A model generated the notes under the pieces. The model had not been told where the DNA came from. It made no database searches and saw nothing but the letters and a program-made list of their open reading frames with translations. A program made the position numbers and the translations under genes. DNA of 64,000 nt. Source: Himantopus leucocephalus (Eukaryota; Chordata; Aves; Charadriiformes; Recurvirostridae). The stretch is taken from the NCBI GenBank assembly GCA_003993805.1, contig RSEF01000002.1:74710146-74774145 (forward strand). The letters run 5' to 3'. This document shows positions 32,256 through 45,145 of the stretch, piece after piece (the stretch's first letter is position 1; every line of letters starts with the position of its first letter).

Positions 32256-35200
32256 GCCTGAGTGCTCTGCTGGTGCTCTTTTCATTGATAAGCAACCTGT
32301 AATAGCAAATATGCAAAGAGTGAAAACATGCTATTTGTAAAAAGCTGCTTTTCTACAAGTGTGTCTGGAACAGAAATAATAGTGAGGAAATAGTCTGTGA
32401 TGTTTTGGACAATGGACTAATATTAAGATGAAAATTCTTCATAAGAATAATGGAGGGCCTTGAGAAAACTATTCAGTAAATTCTTGACTCCTGACCTGTC
32501 CTCTACAGGGCCATAGTCCTCTACATTTCCAAAAAGAATAACCTATTGTTAAACTGTAGGCAGCATGAAAAGGATCTGTTAAGATACTTAAAGGCTGCTG
32601 AAGCACAAGGTTATAACAAGGCCAAATCCCTATAGCTTTAAAGTGCATGCTGTTGTCTGACCAAGCAAACAGTAATATTCCAGGCAGTAATACTGAAAGT
32701 AGCAGTTTGAGCAGGTGTACTGCATCCAAACAGAAGAAGGTAGGACTTGCTGGGGAGAAAAAAGCTAACAAAACACAAAGTGCTTAAAAATAAAGGATGC
32801 TGAGACTTCTGTATTTGAACTACATCTGTGGATAAATAAGGGAAAACATAAAAGCATATGTGTTGATGTATTTTTAACTCCCAGAGAAGAGAAAAATAAT
32901 TCTCAAGTTTGAAGTCTGCCTCATCCTTCCCTGAAAAGATCAAGGTAAATTTTTGAGAATTCCTAGTGTTCTCTGTTCTTTCTAAGCCAGTCATTGCAGC
33001 CTTAATTTCAGTAGGCTGTCTCTCTGCCCCCTCATGTTAGTAATCTTGATAATAAATTTATATTAACCAAGATGCAGTAAAATTTCAGCATTACAGCATT
33101 CTAGTCCCTTAACTGGTGAGGGAAAACTGAAACTTAACCTGTCTTTACTCATCACTTTTGGTCTGTTCAGCTTGTCCTGCCATATTTGAGTTTTCCCTGT
33201 GCCGCCTAAGTTCCCATAATGAAACCGTAACTGAAGAGCTGGCTCTTTCACATAGTGAAGAGAATACTTGGAATTAATGTACATAGCCACACAAGTGTCT
33301 GAAGGAGAGAACTTCTCAAGACAACCTCAGTGTATATTCTAGTGAAACAGATACAGACAGGGCCTGGATGGAGTTAGACAGTATAGTTTTCATTCAGATG
33401 AAGCTGCATTGGTGGACTATGTGTGACTAAAGCATTTACCCTGAAGATAAAATACAGTCCTAGGTTCACTAGATGGAAGTTACTATAGCCAGCAATACCA
33501 GAAGCTGCCAGCTGAGGGATCTCCCAAGCCAGTGACAGCTGCTTCTCATAATAGACAAGCACAAGAGAGCTTTAGTCCCTTCTCAAAGAACAGCATCTAA
33601 ATGGATGGGCTAGAGCAACTGTGTCGGGCTTTTCTTCATCGTTCTTTGCTGTGGCTTGATCACTGAAGTAAGTCTGAGCACTGCACTTTTCTGTGCTTTT
33701 AAGAAAATAATTGAATATGTGAAACTTAAACTCTGAAAAGCTGTAAATACTAGTGTCTTGCACTTGCTTCCAAAAAAGTCAGGGCTCTAGCCACCTACAG
33801 GATCAGCTGAAGGTATGGCAGAAGCAGGGATAATAGTGATGCTGCATACATACTGCCTCTTTGTCACCTGGTTTCCTGGTCATAGGTTCCTCAGTGAGGT
33901 GTCCTGTGATTGAAGTTAGATTAAGTTGGGCCTTTTAACTCCATGTGCACCTTGGCCATGTTCAGACACAAGCAGTTCCACATTCTGTGCACAGCTGGAA
34001 TGTTTCTTCCGTGAAAGCTGAATCAGAACCATCTGTCCATCCAGAACATGGAAATGTACTTCCTTGCATAAGCCTGGATCCACAGCGCTACAGCAACGAG
34101 CAGTGCACAGGACCTTATCATGACAGCATTCTTGAGCCCAAACTCAGCTGGAAAGTCCACCACTAAGTTTCCAAGACAGACAGAAAGACAGAACGAACAA
34201 ACTTTCCTTTAGCAGGAGGCGCAGAGGAAGGAGGAGAGTCTTTAAAATATCCTATTGCAGGTTTCCATTGGAAAGGAAAAGCTAGAAGTTACATAACCTC
34301 TGATGACTGTCACCTACAGTATGGCAAACATTGTCACCAAAATAACAAGTTATAATTTGAAGCAAGTGTAAATAACCTAACACACTTGATTATGAAGTGT
34401 GTTATATTTTTCTTAGGGACAGTATTTAAGAGTTAGTTAATGCTTGGCTCATTCATAGAGAGTGGAAGTATTTCTCACATCTTGAAATGACATTTTGCCC
34501 AACTAATCCTAACTGGTTGCTGCTACAAGGAAGCTGAAAAGCAGGAAGCACACCTTGCAGGTAGGCACCACGGGAAGGGCAGTCTGTCAGAAAGAAAAAG
34601 CAAGAGAAACAGGATTTAGCTTGTGTTTTAAAAACCATGCTACACGGGGACCATCTCCCTTCCGATGCAGTCTGACAGGTTGTGATACTGCAGCATCCTG
34701 TTACCACTGCCCCCAACTAAGAGGTATGATGAGGACGAAGTATGAGGCATGAGAACAATCACTGACTTCTCTCAGTAGTGTTACTGCATGCTTGTCCAGG
34801 GCAAGGCGCTGCCTCAAGGTCCTGTTAAGACTGACCTCCCTCTGCTCCTGTTGAAAGCATCTCACTGGGTGTCATTTACTGGTCCTTTAGTTGGGTGCTG
34901 CACTCCTTGCCCTTATTCCCATTTTCCTTCAGTGGCAATCCCCGAGGGCCATCACCCCATCGTTGCTATTTTGCCAAATTTGTAGAACTGCACCAAAACA
35001 GATGTCACCAATTCACTGCAGTGGTTATAAGTACAGGCCACCAAGGATCTGTTGACAAACTGCAAAACATCCCACAGCTGCAGTTCAGTAAAACAGTGCC
35101 ACAAGGAACCCAGGGAGGAGGGTGCTAGCTAAGTGTTGTTCAAATTAAGTACCTTCATTTTTAAGCAGGTGTTTTACTGCTGCTAAAGAGAATATTTTGG

Positions 35201-36941
35201 TTCAGAAAAAACTTCAAAACTGCTTATGAGAGGTGGATTCACCAAAAAGTAATAACCAAATGCATTAAAAGCAGCGTGTGGCTCTGCACCCTGTGCCAGA
35301 TGCGTTACCATGAGGTGCACAGGTTCCTCAGTTCTCCAGAGCCTTTCACTTACCTACAACCCCGGCAAGCTTCTCCAACCAGCTCAGCGCCGACTCTGGG
35401 TTTCAGGTAGCTGCGCTGGAAGGCCTCTGTGGTTTCAACGCCAAAAGATACTGGCAGATAATGATCTAGGCAGGAGATCAAAAGTGAAACTCGCTGTGTT
35501 GTGGTGCAGACTTCATGGATTGCTGTGTATGCGCAGGCAGCTTGAGACTTTGATTTTCTCCAGCTGTGGAGTATAATGGACTTGACGTATGTAACCTTGA
35601 AGCCTGTAAAGCTTTAGTCATATAAGCGCCTTGAAGGCAACGGATGAAATGCTGTTGAGTATCCTGCCAGCAAAAATGGATTTACTGGTAAAGCGAGCAA
35701 ATGTGTGAGTGTGGTATCCCACGCAGCAGCAGCACATGAGATACAGAACATGGGAGGACACGTGCTATCTCCTCCCCAGCTGCTGCCTGGGCGCCCCATG
35801 CAGCGAGGAGGGCTACGCTTCAGTAGAAACAGAGGAAAACAGCAATGAAACGAGTTTCGTTTTTTGGTTTACAGCCAGGTTTTACCCAGTCGCTTTTCCA
35901 TTCCCAAGCGGTAAAGCTTGAGTCGCAAACACTTGGGAGAAATATTTACTGGTCAAAGCAAGCCTTCATCTCACAACTAGCACTGCCATCACCCTAAAAT
36001 AAAATACAAATATTTCTTTTGGGAGCAGATTCGTTAAAAGCCAGATGCTGCTCATTTAAAACAACAAACCTAGTTGCAAATCTGAGCTGTCGGCACTCTC
36101 TGTACGGTCAGATAACAGGAGACAGGAGGAAAGGTTACCACATCGCTTGCTTTAGTTACCCAAACGCACCTGAACTCATTCCTGCGCCCGCTCCTTGTCC
36201 GAGGGCAGCGGCTGCTGCTCCTCTGCGCGCACACACTCACGCGGGACCATTTCTTTGCCTGCTCGCTGCAGAGAGGCATGTTTTGCTGTTCCTCATATCC
36301 CAGCTGCTGGGATCACGCATTATGGTAAAGCCACAGACCACTCTGGCTGACATTTTGTCCTAACCTTCGCACTTTTTTTTATTTATTTTTTTTTTTCCCA
36401 CAGGAGTAGCACAGCCATGCTCCCTGTGCGGGTACAGGCTAAAAATTACAGACGGAAAGTCAGCCCACAGAGAGTTGGCCTTTACCGCATTAACCTCTGC
36501 CTCTGAGATTATGAAAATAGGCCTTCCGTGATGAGAAGCCTTTTCCTCCAGCAAACTCCTCTCTTATTTACAGCCTCCTATTAACTGATGTTCATAAACT
36601 GCTTCACAACCCTTTGCTGAAAGGCCCCAGAGAAGTTCAGACGCTTTCACAACAGCGTATTCCAAACGCCCGTGGTCCAGGCTTTCCTCAAACGCTCCTG
36701 GCCGTTTTCCCTGCCAAACGAGAGCCGAATCTGGCACGGGAGAAATAAACAAGCAGCACAGCANGCAGAACAGCAAAGGAGAAGGCTATTTTCAGTTCCT
36801 ACTACTCAGAGGATTACTACAAGTTTTTCTCCTGCGTTACGCAGCGAGGTTGGGTGAGCCAGAGCAGTCTTCCCACTTGCTAGTATTTAACAGATGAGAA
36901 ACTCTCCCTCTTCCTTTGAATGTTGTTTGGTTGCTTTGGGG

Positions 36942-36973
<32 letters not shown>

Positions 36974-39900
36974 NAATGTGAGAATTTTTGGAAAGCCTCA
37001 GCAACGCTTCTCAACTCCACCTTTACTCAGGTTCAGCTCTACGGGGTGGTTTCAGATGCACCCTGAAATGAAGGCACCTTGGCCCTTACCTAGGGATACT
37101 CCGAAGGTTTTCATTTCCCTAGAGAATTCACTCAGCTTTTTCCTCTATCGGGCACCATTAACACCATGACAGGTGTGTGCAGATTACATGTCACTTACCT
37201 GAGGTGACACACGCAGCCGGCACCAGCGAGGTACCCGTTCCTGTAGCTCTCAGGGATCCCCTCCTGTGCAGTAACCTGCCCTCAGTCGGTGTCTCCACTG
37301 CTGTCTTCGAGCANTGCTGTCCTCGAGCAGGCCAGCTTCCCTCCACCTCTCCACTATCCTTCTCCCAGGTGTTGATCCAGTTAATTTCTTTGAAAAAAGA
37401 TCTTACTGGTAAAATATTTTTTTTTATATAATACAGAACTGCTTCAGCAGGGTACAAACACAACACTGCTCTCCTTGTCCACCCCCTTCCCCCCTTGCTT
37501 TAAATCGGCCTCACTGCCCCAGGTGGAGCCGCTGATGAGCCCAGGCAGCACACAGGGATGCTCTTGCAGCTGGTGAGACCCTAAAACGCCAAATAATTTT
37601 GCCTCAGAGCACTCCTGTCTGTGCTGTGGCCCCCCTCCGCCCCCCGGTCCTCTAATAAGTGCCAAGCAAATACACGCACACCACAGGATGAACAAGTCCG
37701 TAACTTTTCACAGGACCAAGGGCACACACCACCAGTGTCTGAGACCCACTCAACATGTCGGGGAAACACCTTGTGCTTGCTTGGTATAAATCGTCCTTTC
37801 AGGACTGGTGAGAAGGGGTTAAATCACCTAAAATCGCACTCCCAATAGCATAATCCTGAGCTGAGACAACTAGGAGAGACACCAGTGTGGCCATGTTGAG
37901 AAAGGCCAAGAGCTTCGGGTTTGCAGAGCACAAGTTGGTGCATCTGCAGGACACGCTTTAGGCTCTGGAGGGGGCGGCATTCACAAAACACTTTTCCTGC
38001 TAATGTTCTTCCTTCAAAACCAGTGGATCAGATGCGCCCGTACACAGCCTCAGCAGAGCTGTTCACTCGGGAATCCCAGCTGTGCTGAACCTCCTCTCAT
38101 CTTGGGGTATTTCCACTTTCTGTACACCTGCGAGCCAGCATGGCGCTAATTGCCCAAGACTAGGGAAATCCTGTGATCTGCCAGCAAATCTGCAGGTCTC
38201 AGCAGTCACCTGTTTCCACAGAGCAACAACAATATGCTCCTGGACATTTGTTTCCCCTGTTCCCTGCGTGTGCCACATGAGGACACGGAGCAAGGAGAGC
38301 AGCTCTGGGGTGGGGCTGGAGGCCAAACCCAGGAACCAGCACACCCCCAGAACCCAAAGTCCAGGGGTGACCACAGTGAGATGGTGCTACCGACCCGCAA
38401 GTACGGACACAGCCAGGCAACCCATCATCTTCCCCAGTCAGCCACAGCACAGGCACAGTCTATCTATGGAGATACCGAGGCAAATAATAGCAAGTTAGAC
38501 ACCCACCTTCCCCACACACACACTTTCTTCCCCAAACCTTGGACCATTTTTTTTTTTGGTGAAACATTTGGCTCTTTGACATGAAGGAGGTTTTCAAAAT
38601 CCCCCAAGTCACAATGTGGTTCTTCCACTTCCCTTGTTCAGATTGGAGAGAAAAAACACAGCATCTTCCTTAATTGCTCGTTTCAGTACTGCAGCACAGT
38701 TGCGGGGAGGCTCTCCCCTGTGCAGGTGATTACAATTACTCCCAAGGAAAGGGACTAGAGTGGAAAAGCGCTTTACGCAGCTCCTAGCCTGGACAGCTCA
38801 AATGATCCACATCTCCAGAAGATCCTGGTGCGTTGTACAGGTTTTACTTACTTTCCCCCCTGATGTTGGCTCCTCAGGAACCAAAGTCCTTGGAAATTCC
38901 AGCATGGCCCATTTTTCTACAGTCCAGCACTTAGAGATGCCTCGATTAAACAATCCAATCAATGCATTTCTCCATCCTTTCCTTTTCCTGTGTTACCAGA
39001 TGGGATGATACAAGATGGTGCCTCTTAAACTGACATACAGAAAGTGCCAGTTACTCCGTGCTGGGGTCTTGTGTCTCCCTTTTGCAGACAGTCCACGCCT
39101 CAGTGTTTCCAAAAGTGACATTGTCAATCCCATTTTAACTCCCAATCGCTACAGAAATGCCTAAAGAAAAAGCCATGTCTGATTCCCCAGACCAGAGGCT
39201 TGTGAACAAGGAAATGTTTCAAATAAACTTTTGCCCCTTGTCTTCCTTGCTAGTCGAATTGTGACTAATCTAATTTTGTCTGAGGAAGACTTTTTTTTTT
39301 CCAGAGAACAGGGCAAAACACTACGTTAATAGTATCAACAGCAAATCATTTCTCATTGAATTCACTTTCTGAAGATCTAAGTGTAGGTATACAGCCCTCC
39401 CGTCCCCCAAATGCTGGGTACTTTGTGCCAGCTGGATCACGGAAAACACCGACTTTTATTCCTGTCTCTTTACCAGTTTGCATTTCAGCATCAATAAATA
39501 TGCAAAAGATGCTCCAACCAGGCTCCATACCCTACTTTGGGACAGCCAGTTTTCACCCAAGCCAGTTTATGTCAAACCAGCCCCTCCTGCCCATCCTCAT
39601 GAGCCACAGCCCACAGATCCATATTCCACACTTCCAAAACCCCTACCCTCCTGGTGCCCCTGGCCACCAAGGCATCCCCCTGGTGGCAGAGGATTTAGGT
39701 CTTCCCCAAACCTTAATGCTCCGGGGTGAGCGCTTGAACTCCACACCTGAGGCACCGCTGTGAGACAGATCCACACCACGGGGGCTGCGCCGCTCTCTCC
39801 ACCCACGGCAAGCATTCACCTGTGGCTTTACCTTTAAAACAGTGGAAGAAAAAGCTGTAGGGAATGAGGCCAGGAAGCAGCAAGTCAGAGGAGGCACACG

Positions 39901-40740
39901 GAGACACCACCACCTCCCCATCCCTCCGTCAACCCGATGTTTCAGGCCAGCTCTAGCTATGGCTGCCGCAGGGGTTAGTGTGGGGAAGAGCCGGGGCAGG
40001 AGGGAGAGGGAAACGCCAACAAGGAGCTGGTCTGCAGGACCTTACCCTGGCGATGGCAAGAAGAGCAGGGAAATTCCCAGCTCGGGGGTGGTCGCGGTCA
40101 GAGTTAGGCAGAAAGAGAAAAGGGCTGGGTACACAAATTGCACCCTTCCGTGGCCAAGAACCAAGAGCTTTCTAAGTTGTCTGTTTCGTAAGTAATTAGT
40201 CACAATCACTTCCCAGCCACATAAACTCATCCCATTTGATTTACACCTCGTGACAGGTCCCCACACCCTTCGGATGTGAGTCTTCCCATTTGTCTCACAA
40301 GAGGAGGGGCGATTTCTCAGGCCAGTGGGTGGCAGAGGGAAGAATGCAGTTTTCTGCAGGTTTCCTCCCTCAGAAATCTTGTTTCCACCCCTTCAGCCCA
40401 CCCAGAGGTAGTTCACAGAGCTCTGCTTCATCGGATGTCCTCGGCTGAGGACAGAGCTGTCCCTGTTCAGCGGTGAGGGACCAACTCCTCACCAGAGAGG
40501 GTGCTGTGGGGAGTTTTAACCTCTGGCACGAAGGTAGAGGAGGCTCGAGGGAGGAAGGCAGCAGCGCTTTACTCCCCGGCTATGTCTCTCTCATTCTGAA
40601 TCTGGTTCACTTCTCTATCAGAAAGAACCATCCCACCAGGACTTAGGAAGATGCGGATGCTTCAGCTTCGCTGCAATTCCCCCGGCCTCCAGAACTGGAT
40701 ACGCAACTCAGATGATTCTTTGGCTCACTGTCCTGTGAAA
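32256..40740. other. Intergenic region between converging SSR1 and RREB1
   Basis: About 8.5 kb, becoming more GC-rich from 34.5 kb. Single-N joins at 36764, 36974 (in a T tract) and 37314 (with repeated TGCTGTCTTCGAGCA-like flanks). Open frames up to about 138 codons exist on both strands, but none resembles a known family or has matching splice or codon signals. No repeat family recognised. Confidence 0.55.
36943..36973. repeat. Poly-T tract ending at a single-N join
   Basis: About 31 T followed by N, typical of assembly ends at homopolymers. Confidence 0.8.
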
Positions 40741-40745
40741 TGTGT

Positions 40746-40751
40746 TTTATT
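40746..40751 (-). promoter_or_regulatory. Candidate distal RREB1 polyadenylation signal
   Basis: AATAAA on the minus strand. Choice between this and nearer hexamers cannot be settled from sequence. Confidence 0.4.
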
Positions 40752-42390
40752 TACAGGAATGCATATAAAATGCAGCTAAGGTGGCTCCAACAAGCTAAAA
40801 CAAAGGATTTATCTCTTTTGACACATGCACGTGGCTTTCAAACACATCCTGAAGATTTCAAAGCCATACACATTTATGTAAAAATAAAACTACGGCGGCA
40901 GAAATGTACTTTGTTTATACAGTAAACGACTGATAGAGTGTTAATCACCACAACATGCCAGAAGGACGCTCACTTACGTGACGATGGAGCTACAGTTAAT
41001 ATAAAAAAGGACAGAGAACCCTGACCCAACGCCTGTGCAGGAAAATCAGCACCAAAGTACTTTGCTGCTGTCTTCGGCTGCTGCATGAAGGGACTGGACC
41101 GAGAGAAAAGCACCATTTCAAAGGGGCTTGACTACCAGAAAACGGCACAGTCATTGGTTTGACTGTAGTCAATAGTTTGACTACCAGAAAACGGTGGTCA
41201 AAATGAACGTGAATTTTCAAAGTGCTACAACCGTCTCCAATTCAAATTCAGTCCAACTGAAGGAAGAGAAACAGTGATGCTATTTACACAGGTACGCTCC
41301 AGCTCGTACGTCGTCCTCTAGCAGAGCAGTCTGAAAGCAAGTTACAACAAACCCACAAGAAAGGCCACGTCCATTTCGTAACCTATAATTTTTAAATATA
41401 ACATTTTATTGCTTAGATGGTTTGATACAGAACAACTTTTACTTTTTATTTTGAATTTGGAAGTACTGTACAACTGAATAAAAAGAGGAATAAAAGTACC
41501 AAAACAAATGTGTGATTCTCTGTTCATGTGGCATAAACCAGTCTTGTACACAATTCGTAGCAGCAGTTTAAGTTCCCTTTAGAAAAATATGAATTCTACA
41601 CATTTATTACTGTTTCCTGCATGGGATGAAATCACTAGGATTAATCTTCCTTCGTGGAGAGAGAGAAAAGAAAGGAGACACACAGAGAGGAGAGAGAAGA
41701 TGACGAATCATTCTGCAAATGGAATCAGACTGTCACATAGCCCCCAAGAGTTATTTCACAACAGCCTCAAACAAAGTTCTTTTTTTTTTCTTTTTCCTTT
41801 GTTTATTTTTTTTTTTGCGCTTTCACAGTCAAGTGCTTAATGTAGTGATTGAATTATCTCAATGTTAAGTCCATTGCAACTCAGGCAAAAGAATTTCAGA
41901 AGATCCTTTTTTTTTCTTTTTTTTTTGTTTTTTGTAAAAGCCCTGAGAGAGGAAAAAAAAAATAAAAAGATTCAAACAAAAATCGTATAGAGACAAATTA
42001 GCTGAACATGCAAACTAAAGCCTAAGATTCACCCATAGTTTAAACACATTATAAATTTCACAGTTTAATATTGGGGGGTGGGGGGGGAACAAAAAAACCC
42101 AACAACAGCAACGGTTCTCAGTCAAACTCAACTAATAAAAATGTCAATAAAATGTGGCAAGATCTTATACTCTACTAGGATATAGATAAAGGCTAAATAA
42201 AGCTTTAAATCAATAGTGATTATTGCTAGCAGATGTCCCGGCAGGCTGCTGGGAATTAATTACTTGCTACATTGTTCTGCAGCATATAGTTTAGTAATGG
42301 CTTCTCCCCCACAGTATTGCGCAGTTTAGTGTGGAGAGTTGCAAAAAAAAAACCAAAAAACCAAAACCAAAAANAACCAAAAAATACCCA

Positions 42391-42436
42391 AAAATAATAA
42401 TAATAATAATTATTATAATTATAATAGTAATAACAA
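42391..42436. repeat. AAT/ATT microsatellite
   Basis: Trinucleotide run just beside a single-N join at 42374. Confidence 0.7.
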
Positions 42437-42732
42437 TTTAAGGGATGCGTGAACTGGTTTTAATTAAGTAGAATGCACCTGGGTAGAGTTTCAAATGGAT
42501 CATTGGTTGTGACTGATTTATCTATAGCTGGCGTTAGCTTCGTTTCTGAACTGGTTCAAACATCCCTATTTAAAAAAAAACAACAAACAACAGCAACAAA
42601 AAATAGAAATCACATATACCTCAACCATTTTTTTCTTATTCTATTTGCAAGAATATTACTCAAGAACGTTTCTCTTCCTTTGAATTCTGGACAGCGAGAT
42701 TTCAGTCTCCAGAAATTTTCGGAGAATTTTTA

Positions 42733-42776
42733 ATATAGATATAGATATATATAGATATATATATTATATAATATAG
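42733..42776. repeat. TATAGA/TA microsatellite
   Basis: Imperfect hexamer and dinucleotide repetition in the presumed RREB1 3' UTR. Confidence 0.7.
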
Positions 42777-42957
42777 ACTGGGTCCGAGGCCCACTTCCTC
42801 CATGTCTGGTGAGAGCAGGAAAAGCGATTTTGCGGGGGGGGAGGGAGNGTCACAGTGCGGGCTGGGCTGGGGGGCTGCAGTGGTGGAATAGCACAGTGAG
42901 GCTCCGGCAATGCTATTATGGCTCTGTCTGTCCCAGAGGTCATGACTGAAGGACAAT

Positions 42958-43001
42958 TAACAAACACAACAATAACGACAACAACAACAAGGACAACAAA
43001 A
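42958..43001. repeat. ACA-rich repeat
   Basis: Imperfect (ACA)n, read as (TGT)n in the RREB1 transcript. Confidence 0.6.
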
Positions 43002-43050
43002 ATGCTGGGCACTCCTAAAAAATGCCCAGCTACAGTAGGATACATTTCGC

Positions 43051-43144
43051 TTAACCCCTTCAATATTGGTGGCTGGAGTGTCACCTGTTGCCGGCAACAG
43101 GAGCCACAGGGAGAAATTCCAGCTGCCAGCATTAAAGGGGTTAA
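43051..43144. repeat. Nested inverted repeat in RREB1 3' UTR
   Basis: Outer arms TTAACCCCTT (43051-43060) and AAGGGGTTAA (43135-43144) are perfect complements. Inside, TGGCT (43070-43074) pairs with AGCCA (43102-43106). Within these lies an 18-bp perfect palindrome CCTGTTGCCGGCAACAGG (43084-43101). In RNA this could fold as a hairpin with a CCGG loop. Confidence 0.75.
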
Positions 43145-43511
43145 ATTACTGATATGAAATTTAGACACACACCTCAAGTCTTCAAGCATCAACCCCAAAA
43201 TCTCAGGAAGAATTTTTTTTTAATTTATTTTATTTATTTTTAACATGTCTTATATCTGTAGTTTTATTACCAGTAGTATTTTCTTGCTCTAGAACACGAC
43301 AGTAGCAAGATGACGGTAAGGCTCGCATTTCTCTCTTGCTTGCTTTCAACTGGAAGACGGAATAACTTTGCTCTGTAAGTAACACACGCTGTCACCGATG
43401 TGATTGCGACACGACTAACCTAGTACTCGCAGTGCCTTTCTTACGCGCTCGGAGGGGCTTCAGNAGAGGGGCCTCAGCCGGCCCCGTTCTCCTCGCACAC
43501 TTCTCCCCCCA

Positions 43512-43560
43512 ACACACGCACGCACGCACGCATTCGCACCCACACGCACGCACTCGCACC
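43512..43560. repeat. CACG/CACACG microsatellite
   Basis: Repeated CACG and CACACG units next to a single-N join at 43464. Confidence 0.75.
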
Positions 43561-43810
43561 CCACCACGAGTGAGATGTTCCCCTGTACAGGTGTGATGAT
43601 ACCTCGCTGGCCTCCGTTTGACTCTCTGGTCAGAGGAAGGGTTTCATTTAAAGTACAGTAGAAGAGCTGCAACATAAGAAGAGGAGCTGGTGAAAGCGTT
43701 AAGTCGAAAACCTTTCGAGAGGGGATCCAAGCTGCGTTACGCATCTGCGTGGGCAAATATTGCCCATTGGTTTCTGCTGACTGCAGAGACAAGCGAACTG
43801 ATGGATTTAT

Positions 43811-43846
43811 AAAATAATAATAATAAAATAATAATAATAATAATAT
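43811..43846. repeat. AAT microsatellite
   Basis: Runs of AATAATAAT; on the minus strand ATT repeats in the presumed 3' UTR. Confidence 0.75.
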
Positions 43847-44624
43847 ACTGAAGCAAATCAAACATATATAACAGCGGGTGCGTAATTTCCATAGGTTACG
43901 TTGCTATGTAACTCTTCTCTGCATACATGCTCAGTCCACGATGGCCAGAAAAAAACCCTAGGATTTAGAAGACCATTTCTAATGCTGAAAAGTGGAAACA
44001 AGCGTGAGGTTGCAATTCGTTGTGTTTCCCGCTTTTGGCTTGAACCACTTTGAACACCTTCAACTGCCACGTTGTTCAGGCCTGGAACAGGCTTAATGCT
44101 CCACCATGTGGCAAATGCAAGAACATCTACTGAGAAAAAACAATAAATCAACATCTCCTCTGCATCTCCTCTGACTATGTCATATGAAATTCACATAATT
44201 TTTCTTCCAGTTATTGGCTGTGGTATCCAAGGGCCTCCCACCCCACTGCCCCCATTTCCAGCTCAGAGAACAAACACAGCGACTATCACAGATATACAAG
44301 AACAAGCTCACGCACACCAATACAAAAGGTAACATTAATGCTTAAATGAAAAAGGTCCTCTCCAAATAATTCATTAAAATATTAAAAAAAATCATTTTTG
44401 AAAAAAATTCTATGATACCAAAAGATCTAATAAAGTAGTAAGGCACTCAAATCAGTATATACTGTAGTCTCTTGCATTATTATACTGAAAGGCATATGGC
44501 ACCGTGTCCAGTCTGCCATACTCTCCCCACAGCTGTAGGTCGCTCTTCCGAAAACAAAGACTCCAGAAACCTTGCTCTGCTGGCTTCAGTTTGCGTGCTG
44601 GGACGGGTCCGACCTCCTAGCAAG

Positions 44625-45145
44625 TCATTCAACCCCCAAGAGCTGAGGCGCACTGTCTGCAGAGGCAAGGATGTGATTCATGGGAGACTTTTTGTTGTGC
44701 ATCTCCAGCAAGTCTTGAATGAAACCTGAGGGCCTCTCGTGCTCGGAGCTACCCCGAGGTTCCTGGTCTTTTGCTGTCTGTTTCTGTGCACTCTTGGTGG
44801 GCTCCACGAGGCAGGTGCCGGCTCCTCGCCCGCTCGGCCTCTCCTCTCTGCAGGGGGAGTCCTTGGCCGTGCCGGCCAGGGACTCTTTTCGGCTTCCCAC
44901 GAGGGATGGATGGCTACTGACGCCCCCCGCAGAGTCGCACTCGTTTTCAGAGATGGGGTTGGTGCCACTGTGGCTAGACTCATTTTCGCTGTCTTCTCCA
45001 CACCTCGACTGGGTCTCCTCCTTGTCGCTCTCCTTCCCATGGTTTCGGGCATTTTTGACTTTCTGGTGTATGCGCTGGTGACGAACCAGGCTGTGTTTCA
45101 GAGTGAAGGTCCGTTCACAGGTTTGACACTTGTACGGTCTCTCAC
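44625..45145 (-). CDS. RREB1: RREB1 terminal coding exon
   Basis: Begins [20 protein letters not shown] and completes the last finger at HQRIH. A Ser/Glu-rich tail follows, including [18 protein letters not shown], and the exon ends [14 protein letters not shown] then TGA. The acceptor is TTCTAG. The tail resembles the mammalian C-terminus most closely around DSENES and at the very end. Confidence 0.95.

Larger units (their letters stand above)
40741..44624 (-). other. Probable RREB1 3' UTR
   Basis: AT-rich sequence downstream of the RREB1 stop on the minus strand. The most distal AATAAA in this stretch (40746-40751, read as TGTAAATAAAACAC) is a plausible end; another is at 41405-41410. The region holds microsatellites, three single-N joins (42374, 42848, 43464) and a notable inverted repeat at 43051-43144. 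Extent is inferred. Confidence 0.5.

Noticed and set aside
39356..39763. 135-codon proline-rich open frame in the SSR1-RREB1 intergenic region
   Set aside because: No domain, promoter or splice evidence, and overlapping open frames occur in other phases, as expected from GC-richer sequence.
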